DNA of 64,000 nucleotides from Azotobacter salinestris (lineage in GTDB: Bacteria > Pseudomonadota > Gammaproteobacteria > Pseudomonadales > Pseudomonadaceae), in NCBI RefSeq assembly GCF_009363155.1, contig NZ_CP045302.1, positions 2,525,001-2,589,000 of the forward strand, written 5' to 3'. A program made the position numbers and the translations under genes. The notes under the pieces were generated by a model, which saw only the letters and a list, made by a program, of their open reading frames with translations, was not told where the DNA came from and searched no databases. Shown piece by piece: positions 1 to 9,238 of this stretch (position 1 is the first letter of the stretch; each line of letters begins with the position of its first letter).

Positions 1-1165
1 CAGTGAGCACTTGTTCTGTGTGTTCTCCGAGCAACGGAGGAGCCTGTCGATATGAGACCGGTGTACCGGATAACCGGATTGGACTGGCCACCTGCGGCAC
101 CATACCAGCCAAGGGATGCGGCAGTTCCATTTGGAGCCTGCGAGCCACGATTTGTGGGTCGGCGAACACTTGAGCCAAGTCATTGATCGGCCCACAGGGA
201 ACGCCAACTGTCTCCAGCGCAGCCAGCCAATCGGCGGTGGTACGGAACACCGTGGTCTGTCGGATCAACGGAATCAGCTTGTCGCGATGAGCAACGCGTG
301 CCTGATTGCTCGCAAAGCGCTCATCCAAGGACCACTCTGGATGCCCGGCCACCTCACAGAAACTATGAAACTGCTCGTCGTTACCCACGGTAAGAATGAA
401 GCTTCCATCCGCCGTAGGGAAATCCTGATACGGCACTATGTTCGGATGGGCGTTGCCGAGCCGGCGCGGCGGCTGACCCGTAGTCAGATAGTTCAGCGTC
501 TGATTGGCCAGACAGGCCACCTGCACGTCCATGAGAGCCAGGTCGATGTACTGACCGATGCCACTCTGCTTGCAGTGATACAGGGCTGCCAGCACAGCAA
601 CGGCGGCATAAAGCCCGGTAAGAACGTCGGTCACTGCCACTCCGACCTTGAGCGGGCCAGCCCCCACCTCGCCGTCCGCACGCCCGGTCAGGCTCATCAG
701 CCCCCCCATGGCCTGGATCATGAAGTCGTAACCAGGACGTTCGGCATAGGGTCCGGTCTGGCCAAAACCGGTGATGGAGCAGTAGACCAATCGCGGATTG
801 ATGGACCTGAGCGACGCATAGTCAAGACCATAGGCAGCCAATCCGCCTACCTTGAAGTTCTCCAGCAGCACATCGGAGCGGCAGGCCAAATCGCGGATCA
901 GCCGCTGGCCTTCGGGCCGCCTCAGATCAACAGTGATGGAGCGCTTGTTGCGGTTGGCCGAGAGGAAGTAGGCCGCCTCGGAGGTCTCCTTGCCTTGGGC
1001 ATCTTTGAGAAAGGGCGGCCCCCAGTGGCGGGTATCGTCCCCCACTCCGGGGCGCTCGACCTTTATGACCTCAGCGCCAAGGTCGGCCAGAATCTGTCCA
1101 GCCCAAGGCCCGGCAAGCACCCTAGAAAGCTCAAGCACACGGATCGAGGAGAGCGCGCCGGACAT
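1..1165 (-). CDS. CaiB/BaiF-family CoA-transferase (3' end outside window)
   Basis: Class III CoA-transferase, which would move CoA from an acyl-CoA to another carboxylic acid in the cytoplasm. The reading frame begins at ATG 1165 with MSGALSSIRVLELSRVLAGP, then LADLGAEVIKVERPGVGDDT, the typical N-terminal start of the family. Near the left edge it reads GVPCGPINDLAQVFADPQI, the conserved C-terminal segment. About 388 codons are open with no stop, so only the last 10-20 residues are missing. Substrate unknown; it stands alone, divergent from pntAA. Family assignment is firm, specificity is not. Confidence 0.85.
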   Translation of the reverse strand, partial: MSGALSSIRVLELSRVLAGPWAGQILADLGAEVIKVERPGVGDDTRHWGPPFLKDAQGKETSEAAYFLSANRNKRSITVDLRRPEGQRLIRDLACRSDVLLENFKVGGLAAYGLDYASLRSINPRLVYCSITGFGQTGPYAERPGYDFMIQAMGGLMSLTGRADGEVGAGPLKVGVAVTDVLTGLYAAVAVLAALYHCKQSGIGQYIDLALMDVQVACLANQTLNYLTTGQPPRRLGNAHPNIVPYQDFPTADGSFILTVGNDEQFHSFCEVAGHPEWSLDERFASNQARVAHRDKLIPLIRQTTVFRTTADWLAALETVGVPCGPINDLAQVFADPQIVARRLQMELPHPLAGMVPQVASPIRLSGTPVSYRQAPPLLGEHTEQVLT

Positions 1166-1502
1166 GGGAACTCATCAACAAGTAACGCAGATAGCCAAAG
1201 CCTAGCCCAGCGGATCGCTGCTCGCCGCAAGAGGAAGCATGCAACCTTTTTGCTTCCATCCACTCTGATAGCGCGGGTATTTTAGACTAAAGTAGGGAGT
1301 GGTAATTTCATTACGCGGAATGAGGCAGCCCCCTCAAATTCATCCGCTAGCCCAAGCGACAGCGACAGGCCGGCCCCGTCGACCCGGATTGGCACCGACA
1401 GCCCGCCTCTGGTCTAGGCCACCAATGTTTCGCTGTGGCCGAACAAGACTTCTTCGAGTTTTGGCCCAGGGAAGAGTTACGAAATCAAACAAGGAGAAAA
1501 AC
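1166..1502. other. Intergenic region between the CoA-transferase and pntAA
   Basis: A 337-base divergent spacer. A plus frame continues upstream of pntAA through it, but its translation is unlike the family, so it is treated as non-coding. It must hold promoters for both flanking genes. I see an AT-rich stretch around 1270-1310 but no confident -35/-10 pair. A ribosome binding site (AAGGAG) lies at about 1491-1496. Confidence 0.5.
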
Positions 1503-2675
1503 GTGCATATTGGCGTTCCACTAGAAACCCATATCGGGGAGACAAGGGTTGCCGCTACGCCGGAAACGGTAAAGAAGCTGGTCAATCAAGGTCACACTGT
1601 CACCGTGCAAAGCGGGGCCGGCCTCAATGCCAGCCTTCCGGATGGTGCATTCGAAACAGCTGGTGCGAAGGTTGGCGATGCAGCAGCGGCCCTCGGTGCC
1701 GACATCGTGCTCAAGGTCGTGGCCCCCAGCTCGGCCGAATTGGCCCAGATGAAGACCGGCGCAGTGCTGATCGGCATGCTCAACCCATTCGACGATGACA
1801 ACATCGCACGCATGGCCGAATGCGGCATCACCGCCTTCGCCCTGGAGGCAGCGCCGCGCACCTCACGGGCGCAAAGCCTCGACGTGTTGTCCTCGCAGGC
1901 CAACATTGCCGGCTACAAGGCGGTCATCCTCGCAGCCAACCACTACCCGCGCTTCATGCCGATGCTGATGACTGCCGCCGGCACCGTGAAAGCGGCCCGC
2001 GTGTTGATCCTTGGTGCCGGCGTCGCCGGTCTGCAGGCGATCGCCACAGCCAAGCGTCTGGGTGCGGTGATCGAGGCCTCCGACGTGCGTCCGGCGGTGA
2101 AGGAGCAGATCGAATCCCTCGGTGCCAAGTTCGTCGATGTCGCTTTCGAAACCGAGGAAGAGCGCCAATGCGCCGAGGGTGTGGGCGGCTATGCCCGGCC
2201 GATGCCGGCATCCTGGATGGAGCGCCAGGCCAAGGCTGTGCATGAGCGCGCCAAGCAGGCCGATATCGTCATTACCACGGCGCTGATTCCCGGGCGCAAG
2301 GCGCCGACCCTGCTGCACGAAGCCACCGTACAGGAAATGAAGCCGGGCTCGGTGGTCGTCGATCTCGCCGCCGCACAGGGCGGCAACTGTCCGCTGACGG
2401 TGCCCGACGAGGTGGTGGTCCGTCACGGCGTAACCATCGTCGGCCACAGCAACCTGCCGGCCCTGGTGCCGGCCGACGCCTCCGCGCTTTACGCGCGCAA
2501 CCTGCTGGACTTCCTCAAGCTGGTGATCGACAAGGACGGCCACTTCCACCTCGACCTGGAAGACGACATCGTCAAGGCCTGCCTGATGTGTGAAGGCGGT
2601 CGGGTCGCGCGGATCAACGGCGGAACCTCCAGCCCGTCGGCCTCCGCAGCGCAGGCAACGAAAGAAAAGGCATAA
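1503..2675 (+). CDS. pntAA: NAD(P) transhydrogenase subunit alpha part 1
   Basis: NAD(H)-binding domain I of the proton-translocating transhydrogenase, which makes NADPH from NADH using the proton gradient. 390 aa. GTG start at 1503, preceded by AAGGAG; translation MHIGVPLETHIGETRVAATP matches the family start. An upstream frame opening at 1299 is rejected because its extra 68 residues look non-coding. The nucleotide-binding loop VLILGAGVAGLQAIATAKRL is visible near residue 170. First of a three-gene operon with 10 bases to pntAB. The split alpha subunit is usual in Pseudomonas and Azotobacter. Confidence 0.95.
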   Translation: MHIGVPLETHIGETRVAATPETVKKLVNQGHTVTVQSGAGLNASLPDGAFETAGAKVGDAAAALGADIVLKVVAPSSAELAQMKTGAVLIGMLNPFDDDNIARMAECGITAFALEAAPRTSRAQSLDVLSSQANIAGYKAVILAANHYPRFMPMLMTAAGTVKAARVLILGAGVAGLQAIATAKRLGAVIEASDVRPAVKEQIESLGAKFVDVAFETEEERQCAEGVGGYARPMPASWMERQAKAVHERAKQADIVITTALIPGRKAPTLLHEATVQEMKPGSVVVDLAAAQGGNCPLTVPDEVVVRHGVTIVGHSNLPALVPADASALYARNLLDFLKLVIDKDGHFHLDLEDDIVKACLMCEGGRVARINGGTSSPSASAAQATKEKA

Positions 2676-2685
2676 GGATAAGAAC

Positions 2686-2994
2686 ATGGACCTGATTTCC
2701 GACGGGCTTTACAACCTGATCATTTTTGTACTGGCGATCTACGTCGGCTACCACGTGGTGTGGAACGTCACACCCGCCCTGCACACTCCGCTGATGGCGG
2801 TAACCAACGCCATATCCGCGATCGTCATCGTCGGCGCCATGCTCGCTGCCGCACTCACCGAAACCGGCCTGGGCAAGCTGATGGGCACCCTCGCCGTGGC
2901 CCTGGCCGCCGTCAACGTGTTCGGCGGCTTCCTAGTCACCCGGCGCATGCTGGAAATGTTCAAGAAAAAAGCGGCGAAGGCGGAGGCCAAATAA
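2686..2994 (+). CDS. pntAB: NAD(P) transhydrogenase subunit alpha part 2
   Basis: 102-aa membrane part of the alpha subunit. Three hydrophobic helices are visible (LIIFVLAIYVGYHVVW; AISAIVIVGAMLAAAL; LAVALAAVNVFGGFLVT), followed by a lysine-rich cytoplasmic tail. It forms part of the proton channel with PntB. The ATG lies 10 bases after the pntAA stop; pntB begins directly at the next base after this stop, so the three genes are translated together. Confidence 0.95.
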   Translation: MDLISDGLYNLIIFVLAIYVGYHVVWNVTPALHTPLMAVTNAISAIVIVGAMLAAALTETGLGKLMGTLAVALAAVNVFGGFLVTRRMLEMFKKKAAKAEAK

Positions 2995-4428
2995 ATGAGC
3001 ATGAACCAGATCACCCTCCTTTACCTGATTGCCTCGGTGTGCTTCATCCAGGCGCTGAAGGGGCTCTCGCATCCGACCAGCTCGCAGCGCGGCAACCTGT
3101 TCGGCATGGTCGGCATGGCCATTGCCGTGCTCACCACGCTGGCCCTGGTGTTCAAGCTGAATGCCGAAGTCGCGGGCAGCGGCATTGCCTTCATCATCCT
3201 CGGCCTGTTGCTCGGTGGTGGCGTTGGCACCCTGATGGCCAAGCGCGTCGAGATGACCAAGATGCCCGAGCTGGTCGCCTTCATGCACAGCATGATCGGT
3301 CTGGCCGCAGTATTTATCGCCATTGCCGCCGTAGTGGAGCCGCAGTCGCTGGGTATCGTGCAGACCATGGATGCGCCGATCCCGGCTGGCAACCGCCTGG
3401 AGCTGTTCCTCGGCGCGGCGATCGGTGCCATTACCTTCTCCGGCTCGGTGATCGCCTTCGGCAAGCTGTCGGGCAAGTACAAGTTCCGTCTGTTCCAGGG
3501 CGCACCGGTGCGCTTCCAGGGCCAGCACCTGATCAACCTGCTGGTTGGTCTGCTCATTCTCGCCCTCGGCCTGGCCTTCACCTTCAATGGCAGTACCAGC
3601 GCCTTCACCCTGCTGTTGCTGCTGTCCTTCGCCATCGGCGTGCTGCTGATCATTCCCATCGGCGGCGCCGACATGCCGGTCGTGGTGTCGATGCTCAACA
3701 GCTACTCGGGCTGGGCCGCGGCCGGCATCGGCTTCTCGCTGAACAACTCGATGCTGATCGTCGCAGGTTCGCTGGTCGGCTCGAGTGGCGCGATCCTCTC
3801 CTACATCATGTGCAAGGCCATGAACCGGTCGTTCGTCAACGTGCTGCTCGGCGGCTTCGGTGCCGATGCCAGCGCCGGCGGCGAAACCGTCCAGGAGCAG
3901 CGCAGCGTCAAGTCCGGCTCGGCGGACGATGCGACCTTCCTGCTGTCCAATGCCGATAGTGTGATCATCGTCCCCGGCTATGGCCTGGCGGTGGCCCGCG
4001 CCCAGCATGCGCTGAAGGAGCTGGCGGAAAAGCTCACCGAGCACGGCGTCGACGTGAAGTTCGCCATCCACCCGGTCGCCGGTCGCATGCCCGGGCACAT
4101 GAACGTGCTGCTGGCCGAGGCCGAGCTGCCCTACGAGCAGGTCTACGAGATGGAGGACATCAACTCCGAATTCGGCCAGACCGACGTGGTGCTGGTGCTG
4201 GGCGCCAACGACGTGGTCAACCCGGCGGCGAAGAACGATCCCAAGTCGCCGATCGCCGGCATGCCGATCCTGGAGGCCTTCAAGGCCAAGACCATCATCG
4301 TCAACAAGCGCTCCATGGCCAGCGGCTATGCGGGGCTCGACAACGAGCTGTTCTACCTGGACAAGACCATGATGGTCTTCGGCGACGCCAAGAAGGTGCT
4401 CGAGGACATGGTCAAGGCCGTGGCCTGA
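2995..4428 (+). CDS. pntB: NAD(P) transhydrogenase subunit beta
   Basis: 477 aa. The N-terminal two thirds contain about nine membrane helices of the proton channel. The C-terminal third (from about residue 300) is the NADP(H)-binding domain III with VIIVPGYGLAVARAQHAL and VVLVLGANDVVNPAA, both family signatures. Length is normal. Last gene of the operon; a strong terminator follows at 4472. In a diazotroph the enzyme may help balance NADPH, but nothing here links it to nif control. Confidence 0.96.
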   Translation: MSMNQITLLYLIASVCFIQALKGLSHPTSSQRGNLFGMVGMAIAVLTTLALVFKLNAEVAGSGIAFIILGLLLGGGVGTLMAKRVEMTKMPELVAFMHSMIGLAAVFIAIAAVVEPQSLGIVQTMDAPIPAGNRLELFLGAAIGAITFSGSVIAFGKLSGKYKFRLFQGAPVRFQGQHLINLLVGLLILALGLAFTFNGSTSAFTLLLLLSFAIGVLLIIPIGGADMPVVVSMLNSYSGWAAAGIGFSLNNSMLIVAGSLVGSSGAILSYIMCKAMNRSFVNVLLGGFGADASAGGETVQEQRSVKSGSADDATFLLSNADSVIIVPGYGLAVARAQHALKELAEKLTEHGVDVKFAIHPVAGRMPGHMNVLLAEAELPYEQVYEMEDINSEFGQTDVVLVLGANDVVNPAAKNDPKSPIAGMPILEAFKAKTIIVNKRSMASGYAGLDNELFYLDKTMMVFGDAKKVLEDMVKAVA

Positions 4429-4471
4429 AGCATCCACACCTTCCCCTCCGACCGGTCCGCAAGCGCGGACC

Positions 4472-4507
4472 GGCAAACGCCCCGGCCTGTTCGGGGCGTT
4501 TGCCTTT
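4472..4507 (+). terminator. Rho-independent terminator after pntB
   Basis: A perfect 13-bp inverted repeat (arms 4472-4484 and 4492-4504, GGCAAACGCCCCG with a 7-base loop) followed by TTT. It closes the pnt operon. Confidence 0.9.
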
Positions 4508-4663
4508 AACGATGCATGAAAACTCGAACGGTTCCGGACGGACGGCGCTGCCGGCCTGGCCGGCACCGCAGGGCTTGAACTAAACTGCGCCGACCAGCGA
4601 AGGAGCTCTCACGATCCGAGCTCTGCATGCCCCCATCACCTGCCAGGTTGGAAGGAGTTGCCC

Positions 4664-4972
4664 ATGTCTCGTTTGCACCTGTTCGGCGCAGCCGTACTGC
4701 TGCTCGCAGCCACCAGCGCCCCAGCCACCAGCTTTGTGGTCACCACCGACACCACTGTCGACGCCCTGGATGCCACTACCGACGTCACGTCCTCGCCCTT
4801 CAGGGACGACAAGATCGTCCGTGCCGCCCATGCCGATGCCGCCAGCTTCGTAGCCAGCGACGGCGCCATTCGTGGTGCGCGCCTGGAAGCAGCACTCGCG
4901 CATATCCGTAGCCAGCTGCCGCAGCTGAACGCCAGCGACATGCAACTGGCGCAGGCCATCCTCGCCCTCTGA
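4664..4972 (+). CDS. DUF2388 secreted protein, copy 1
   Basis: 102 aa, starting at ATG 4664 with GGAAGGAG at 4650-4656. N-terminal signal peptide (LFGAAVLLLAATSAPATS). The mature part shows the DUF2388 pattern, ending DGAIRGARLEAALAHIRSQL. Members are small periplasmic proteins of Pseudomonas with unknown function; database names calling them Holliday junction subunits are not supported by the signal peptide. A paralogue follows at 5220, and the two are probably a tandem duplication. Confidence 0.85.
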   Translation: MSRLHLFGAAVLLLAATSAPATSFVVTTDTTVDALDATTDVTSSPFRDDKIVRAAHADAASFVASDGAIRGARLEAALAHIRSQLPQLNASDMQLAQAILAL

Positions 4973-5219
4973 GCCGGCGCCCGAAGCCTCCCGCCGCTGC
5001 CTGTGCAGGATGGCGGCACGCTCCAGCCTGCGCCCGAGTCTGCCTGCAGAGGTCGCACTCGTCTCTCCACCTGTCCCAAGATACTGGTCCGGCCGGATCG
5101 ATTCCGTTACTTTCTCGCTCCCGACTACCGGCTGTCGCCCAGGCATGTACCCGGCCGCTGACATCGCCCTGAACGTCCAGCCCGTCGAAACGCTTCCAGC
5201 CGTAACCGAGATATCCGTC

Positions 5220-5534
5220 ATGCGTCATTCCCTGCTCGCCATCACCCTGCTGCTGCTCAGCGCCGCCACTCAGGCCCAGACCCTGAAGGCCACCAGCAAC
5301 ATCGTCGTGCGCGCCCTCGATCGCTCCATCGATTTCACTTCCGACACCACCACCTCGATCCGTGACATGAAGGTGGTGCTCGATGCTCGCGACGATGCCG
5401 CCAGTTTTGTCGCCAGCGCCGGCGCGATCCGCGGCGCGCAACTGGAAGCCGCTCTCGGCGCGATTCGCGAGCGCCTGCCGGAAGCCCGCGAAGTCAGCGA
5501 CCAGGCCCTGGCCGAAGCCATCCTCGCCCGGTGA
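5220..5534 (+). CDS. DUF2388 secreted protein, copy 2
   Basis: 104 aa. Signal peptide MRHSLLAITLLLLSAATQAQ, then a mature domain clearly like copy 1 (DDAASFVASAGAIRGAQLEA against ADAASFVASDGAIRGARLEA). The stop overlaps the GTG start of the next gene (GTGA at 5531-5534), so it is translationally coupled to the DUF4105 protein. Function unknown. Confidence 0.87.
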   Translation: MRHSLLAITLLLLSAATQAQTLKATSNIVVRALDRSIDFTSDTTTSIRDMKVVLDARDDAASFVASAGAIRGAQLEAALGAIRERLPEAREVSDQALAEAILAR

Positions 5535-7525
5535 CCAGACACGGCGCCGGGCTGCTCGCTGCAGCCCTGCTGCTGGCCAGCACCAGCCTGCATGCCGAGC
5601 TGCGCCTCGCCCTGCATACCGACGGCCTGAGCGCGGCCCAACGCCAGGCCAGCCAGACCCTGCTCGACGAAGCCCGGGCCCTCCTGCCGCCCCGCCTGCG
5701 CAGCCAGCTGGATCGCACCGTGGAGGTGCGCTGGAGCCGGCACCTGCCGGAAAACGGCTACGGCCGGGCCAGCCGTCCCGATCGCCTCGAACTCAACGCC
5801 CGCCTGCTGCCGGGACTGGCCGACGGCACGGCGGCCAGCGCCAGGACCGGTCGCCCCCATGGCACGGTGCGCCGCGAACTGCTGGCCACCGTGCTGCATG
5901 AGCTGACCCACCTCTACGACCGCAGCCGCGCCTGGCCGGCGGAACATCGGGTGCTGCTGCAGCGCTGTCGCCAGCAGGCCGGCAGCCTCGGCCCGGTCGG
6001 TCTCGCTGAGCGCTGTCGCGGCCAGACCGAGCGCCGCTTCACCCTCTCCGACGACCCGCGCCTGCTGGATCTGGCCGGCTGGCAACAGGCCGTCGGCCGC
6101 CGCGGCGAGCGCGAGCGCGACAACGGCCAGGTGGCGCGCAGCCCGGACCTCTACGAATTGAGCAACCCGCGCGAATTCGTCGCGGTGAATCTCGAATACT
6201 TCCTGCTCGATCCCGCCTACGCCTGTCGGCGCCCGTCGCTGTACCGCTACTTCAGGGAGCACTTCGGCTGGGCACCTGCAGAGCCCGCCGAGTGCCCGTC
6301 GACCTACCCCTACCTCAACGCCGGCCGCGACTTCGCCCGCCAGCCCCTCGGCCAGCTCGATCCCGAGCGGGTCTACGAAGTCGACTACCTGTTCGCCGAG
6401 GCCAACGACAACTGGGTCAGCCGCTGGGGCCACAGCATGCTGCGCCTGGTGATCTGCGCCCCCGGCCGGCCGCGCGGACCGGCCTGCCGACTGGATCTCG
6501 ACCAGCATCTGGTGCTTTCCTACCGGGCCTTCGTCGGCGATGTGCAGCTCTCCAGCTGGGACGGCCTGACCGGCAACTACCCTTCGCGGCTGTTCGTCCT
6601 GCCACTCAATCAGGTGATCGACGAGTACACCAAGGTCGAGCTGCGCAGTTTGGCCTCGGTGCCGCTCAGACTCAGCGACGAGGAGCGCCGCAGCCTGTTC
6701 GAGCGCGCCGCCGAGCAGCACTGGAGCTATGACGGCGACTACTGGTTCCTGTCCAACAACTGCGCGGTGGAGACCCTCAAGCTGCTGCGCGCCGGCACGG
6801 CCCGCGCAGAGCTGGAGAGTCTCGACAGCATCATGCCCAACGGCCTGCTCGACCTGCTGGTCGGCCGCGGCCTGGCCGATCGCAGCCGGTTGGACGATCC
6901 GCAGGAGGCGCTGCGCCTGGGCTACCGCTTCGACTCCTTCCGCGAACGTTACCAGGCGATGTTCGCGATCCTGCGCCAGCGCCTGAGCGTGCCCCAGGAA
7001 AGCGTCGAGGACTGGCTCGCGCTGCCCGCCGACGAGCGCCGGCCCTGGCTTGCCCGTGCCGATCTGCGCGCCAGTGCTGCTCTGCTGCTGCTCGAACAGG
7101 CAGCCATGCGACGTCAGCTGCTGCTCGCCCAGGAAGAGCTCAAGCAGCGTTATCTGAGCGGCCGCGAGGAGGATCGCCGCACCCCCGAGTTGGCCCGGGC
7201 CGGCGCCACCCTGGACAAGATTCTCGCCAACAGCGGCTTCCTGAGCCGCCCGGCGGAGTTGCTCGACGGTGGCTACGGCCTGCCGCAGGCCGGCGAGTGG
7301 CCACGCCTCGAACAGCAGAGTGCCGCTCGCCAGCAGGGCCTGCGCCAGCTCAACGACGACCTCGACCGGGAGTTGCGCGCCCTGCTGCTGCCGCGGCGCC
7401 TGGCCGAGCTGCAGGCCGTCGAGACCAACCTCCGCCAGCTCGGCGAGCACCTGCGCATGCTGCACAGGGCTGCCGAGGGCCTGCAACTGCCCGGCGCCGA
7501 ACTTGTCCGTCCCGCACCGCTCTGA
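5531..7525 (+). CDS. DUF4105-domain exported protein with an HExxH site
   Basis: 664 aa. A signal peptide is present (LLAAALLLASTSLHA). The first half contains TVLHELTHLYD, a zinc-metallopeptidase-like HExxH, near residue 120. The DUF4105 part (about residues 290-450) contains NWVSRWGHSMLRL and a later SNNCAVETL; in this family His and Cys/Asn in these places resemble an NlpC/papain-type site. The C-terminal third is Gln/Arg/Leu-rich and probably helical. GTG start, coupled to the upstream DUF2388 gene. Likely a cell-envelope protein; substrate unknown. Confidence 0.8.
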   Translation: MTRHGAGLLAAALLLASTSLHAELRLALHTDGLSAAQRQASQTLLDEARALLPPRLRSQLDRTVEVRWSRHLPENGYGRASRPDRLELNARLLPGLADGTAASARTGRPHGTVRRELLATVLHELTHLYDRSRAWPAEHRVLLQRCRQQAGSLGPVGLAERCRGQTERRFTLSDDPRLLDLAGWQQAVGRRGERERDNGQVARSPDLYELSNPREFVAVNLEYFLLDPAYACRRPSLYRYFREHFGWAPAEPAECPSTYPYLNAGRDFARQPLGQLDPERVYEVDYLFAEANDNWVSRWGHSMLRLVICAPGRPRGPACRLDLDQHLVLSYRAFVGDVQLSSWDGLTGNYPSRLFVLPLNQVIDEYTKVELRSLASVPLRLSDEERRSLFERAAEQHWSYDGDYWFLSNNCAVETLKLLRAGTARAELESLDSIMPNGLLDLLVGRGLADRSRLDDPQEALRLGYRFDSFRERYQAMFAILRQRLSVPQESVEDWLALPADERRPWLARADLRASAALLLLEQAAMRRQLLLAQEELKQRYLSGREEDRRTPELARAGATLDKILANSGFLSRPAELLDGGYGLPQAGEWPRLEQQSAARQQGLRQLNDDLDRELRALLLPRRLAELQAVETNLRQLGEHLRMLHRAAEGLQLPGAELVRPAPL

Positions 7526-7556
7526 TGAGAACACCCCACTCGACGGAGGACACCTC

Positions 7557-7982
7557 ATGAAAAGGACAGGATCGGCCGTCTGGCAAGGCAACCTGAAGGA
7601 AGGCAAAGGCAGCGTCAGCACCCAGAGCGGCGCGCTCAAGGAGCAACCCTATGGTTTCAACACCCGCTTCGAGGACCAACCCGGTACCAACCCCGAGGAG
7701 CTGATCGGCGCAGCCCACGCCGGCTGTTTCTCCATGGCGCTGTCCAAGATGCTGGGCGATGCGGGCCTGACCCCGGAGCGCTTGGAGACCCGGGCCGACG
7801 TCACCCTGGAAAAGCAGGGCGAGGGCTTCGCAATCACGGTCATCGACCTGACCCTCAAGGCCCGGGTGCCAGGGGCCACGCCCGAGCAGTTCGATGAGCT
7901 CGCCAACAAGGCGAAGGAGGGCTGTCCGGTCTCCAAGCTGCTGAATGCGCAGATCAACCTGAAGGCCACGCTGGAAGGCTGA
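7557..7982 (+). CDS. osmC: OsmC-family peroxiredoxin
   Basis: 141 aa, starting MKRTGSAVWQGNLKEGKG after GGAGG. OsmC proteins are cytoplasmic dimers that reduce organic hydroperoxides with two cysteines; these are visible in AAHAGCFSMALS (about residue 60) and EGCPVSKLL (about residue 125). Length and motif spacing match the OsmC subclass rather than Ohr. Monocistronic by appearance. Confidence 0.92.
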   Translation: MKRTGSAVWQGNLKEGKGSVSTQSGALKEQPYGFNTRFEDQPGTNPEELIGAAHAGCFSMALSKMLGDAGLTPERLETRADVTLEKQGEGFAITVIDLTLKARVPGATPEQFDELANKAKEGCPVSKLLNAQINLKATLEG

Positions 7983-8152
7983 AGCCGCAGGCGGCCTTGA
8001 GCACAGCGCATCTCCGTCTTGGATGACGTGTGGGCAAGGCCGCGCTTTCTCGTATCTCCAGCATTCCCCAGCAGGGCTTCGCCTGTACCTATCAAGCGCT
8101 TGCCTCACAGGGCGGCCCCTGTCCAAGATGACCGGTCTCGGGAAGTCTGGGG

Positions 8153-9061
8153 ATGCTCATGCCCGCCCTGCTGTTGGCCCTCTGGCCGCTGTTCGCGCTG
8201 ATCGTCGGCGGCTACCTGCTGCGCCGCCGGAACTTCCTCGGTGAAGGCTTCTGGCCCGGTGCCGAGCGGCTGAACTACTTCGTCCTGTTCCCCGCCCTGC
8301 TGTTTCACAGCCTCGCCAAGGCACCGCTGGACAACCCGGCCCTGCCGCGCCTGGCAGCAGCCGTGCTTCTGGGACTCGCGCTGGCCTGGAGCACCCTGCT
8401 GCTGGGACGGCTACTGTACGGCTGGCCTGCTGCGCGCTTCGGCGCCCTCGTCCAGGGCCTGCTGCGCTTCAATACCTACCTCGGCCTGGCCGCGATCGGC
8501 AGTCTGTTCGGCCCGCCGGGTCTGGCCCTCGCTGCGCTGATGCTGGCGCTGCTGGTACCGGCGGTGAACCTGCTGTCGGTCTGGGCGCTGACCGCCGAGC
8601 GCGGACTCAATATCGGCCTGCTCCTGCCCATCGTGAAGAACCCGCTGATCCTCGCCTGCCTGGCCGGGGCACTGATCAATCTGACGGGATTGCCCCTGCC
8701 CGCCGGCAGCGAACGCCTGCTGTCCCTGCTCGCGGCGGCCAGCCTGCCGCTCGGCCTGCTTTGCGTCGGCGCTGCCCTGCAGCCGCGAGAGCTCGCCGGC
8801 GAGCTGCCGGCCCTCGCCTGGAACTGTGCCCTGCGGCTGCTCGCCATGCCGCTGCTGGCCTGGACCGTGGCCCGCCTGCTCGCCCTGCCGGCCCTGGAAA
8901 GCACCGTGCTGGTGCTGTTCTTCGCCCTGCCCACCGCCCCCACCGCCTACGTGCTGACCCGCCAACTGGGCGGCGACGGCCACCTGATGGCCGGTCTCAT
9001 CACCCTGCAGACCCTGCTGGCAGCCGCCAGCCTGCCGCTGGTGCTGACACTGCTACCCTGA
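8153..9061 (+). CDS. AEC-family transporter (auxin efflux carrier-like)
   Basis: 302 aa, hydrophobic throughout with about ten membrane helices. The N terminus (LWPLFALIVGGYLLRRRNFL) and the following LNYFVLFPALLFHSL are characteristic of bacterial AEC/malonate-type carriers. Start at 8153 is chosen; ATG 8159 is equally possible. Substrate cannot be predicted. The 170 bases upstream carry nothing recognisable. Confidence 0.82.
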   Translation: MLMPALLLALWPLFALIVGGYLLRRRNFLGEGFWPGAERLNYFVLFPALLFHSLAKAPLDNPALPRLAAAVLLGLALAWSTLLLGRLLYGWPAARFGALVQGLLRFNTYLGLAAIGSLFGPPGLALAALMLALLVPAVNLLSVWALTAERGLNIGLLLPIVKNPLILACLAGALINLTGLPLPAGSERLLSLLAAASLPLGLLCVGAALQPRELAGELPALAWNCALRLLAMPLLAWTVARLLALPALESTVLVLFFALPTAPTAYVLTRQLGGDGHLMAGLITLQTLLAAASLPLVLTLLP

Positions 9062-9238
9062 TCCGGACGGGCGCCAAGCGTGGCCCCGTCGCCGGCAGCG
9101 CCCCCCCCTTTTAGGCGAAGTGGAGCTCTTTTGTGACAGAAATATGATATGAATCAAAAAAGCGCTCCGGGCATGATCACCGCGACGGTGAACACGCCGG
9201 CGCTCCCCATTGTCCCAACTGCTCAGGGGGGCCTCAGC

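Noticed and set aside
116-1285. Plus-strand 389-aa frame
   Set aside because: It is the antisense shadow of the CoA-transferase, whose minus-strand frame has clear family motifs.
1299-1502. Longer pntAA starting at 1299
   Set aside because: The added 68 residues are unlike the family, and the GTG at 1503 has a good ribosome site and a family-type start.
2932-4566. Long minus-strand frames opposite pntB and other GC-rich genes
   Set aside because: They are shadows caused by high GC; translations are low-complexity and without motifs.
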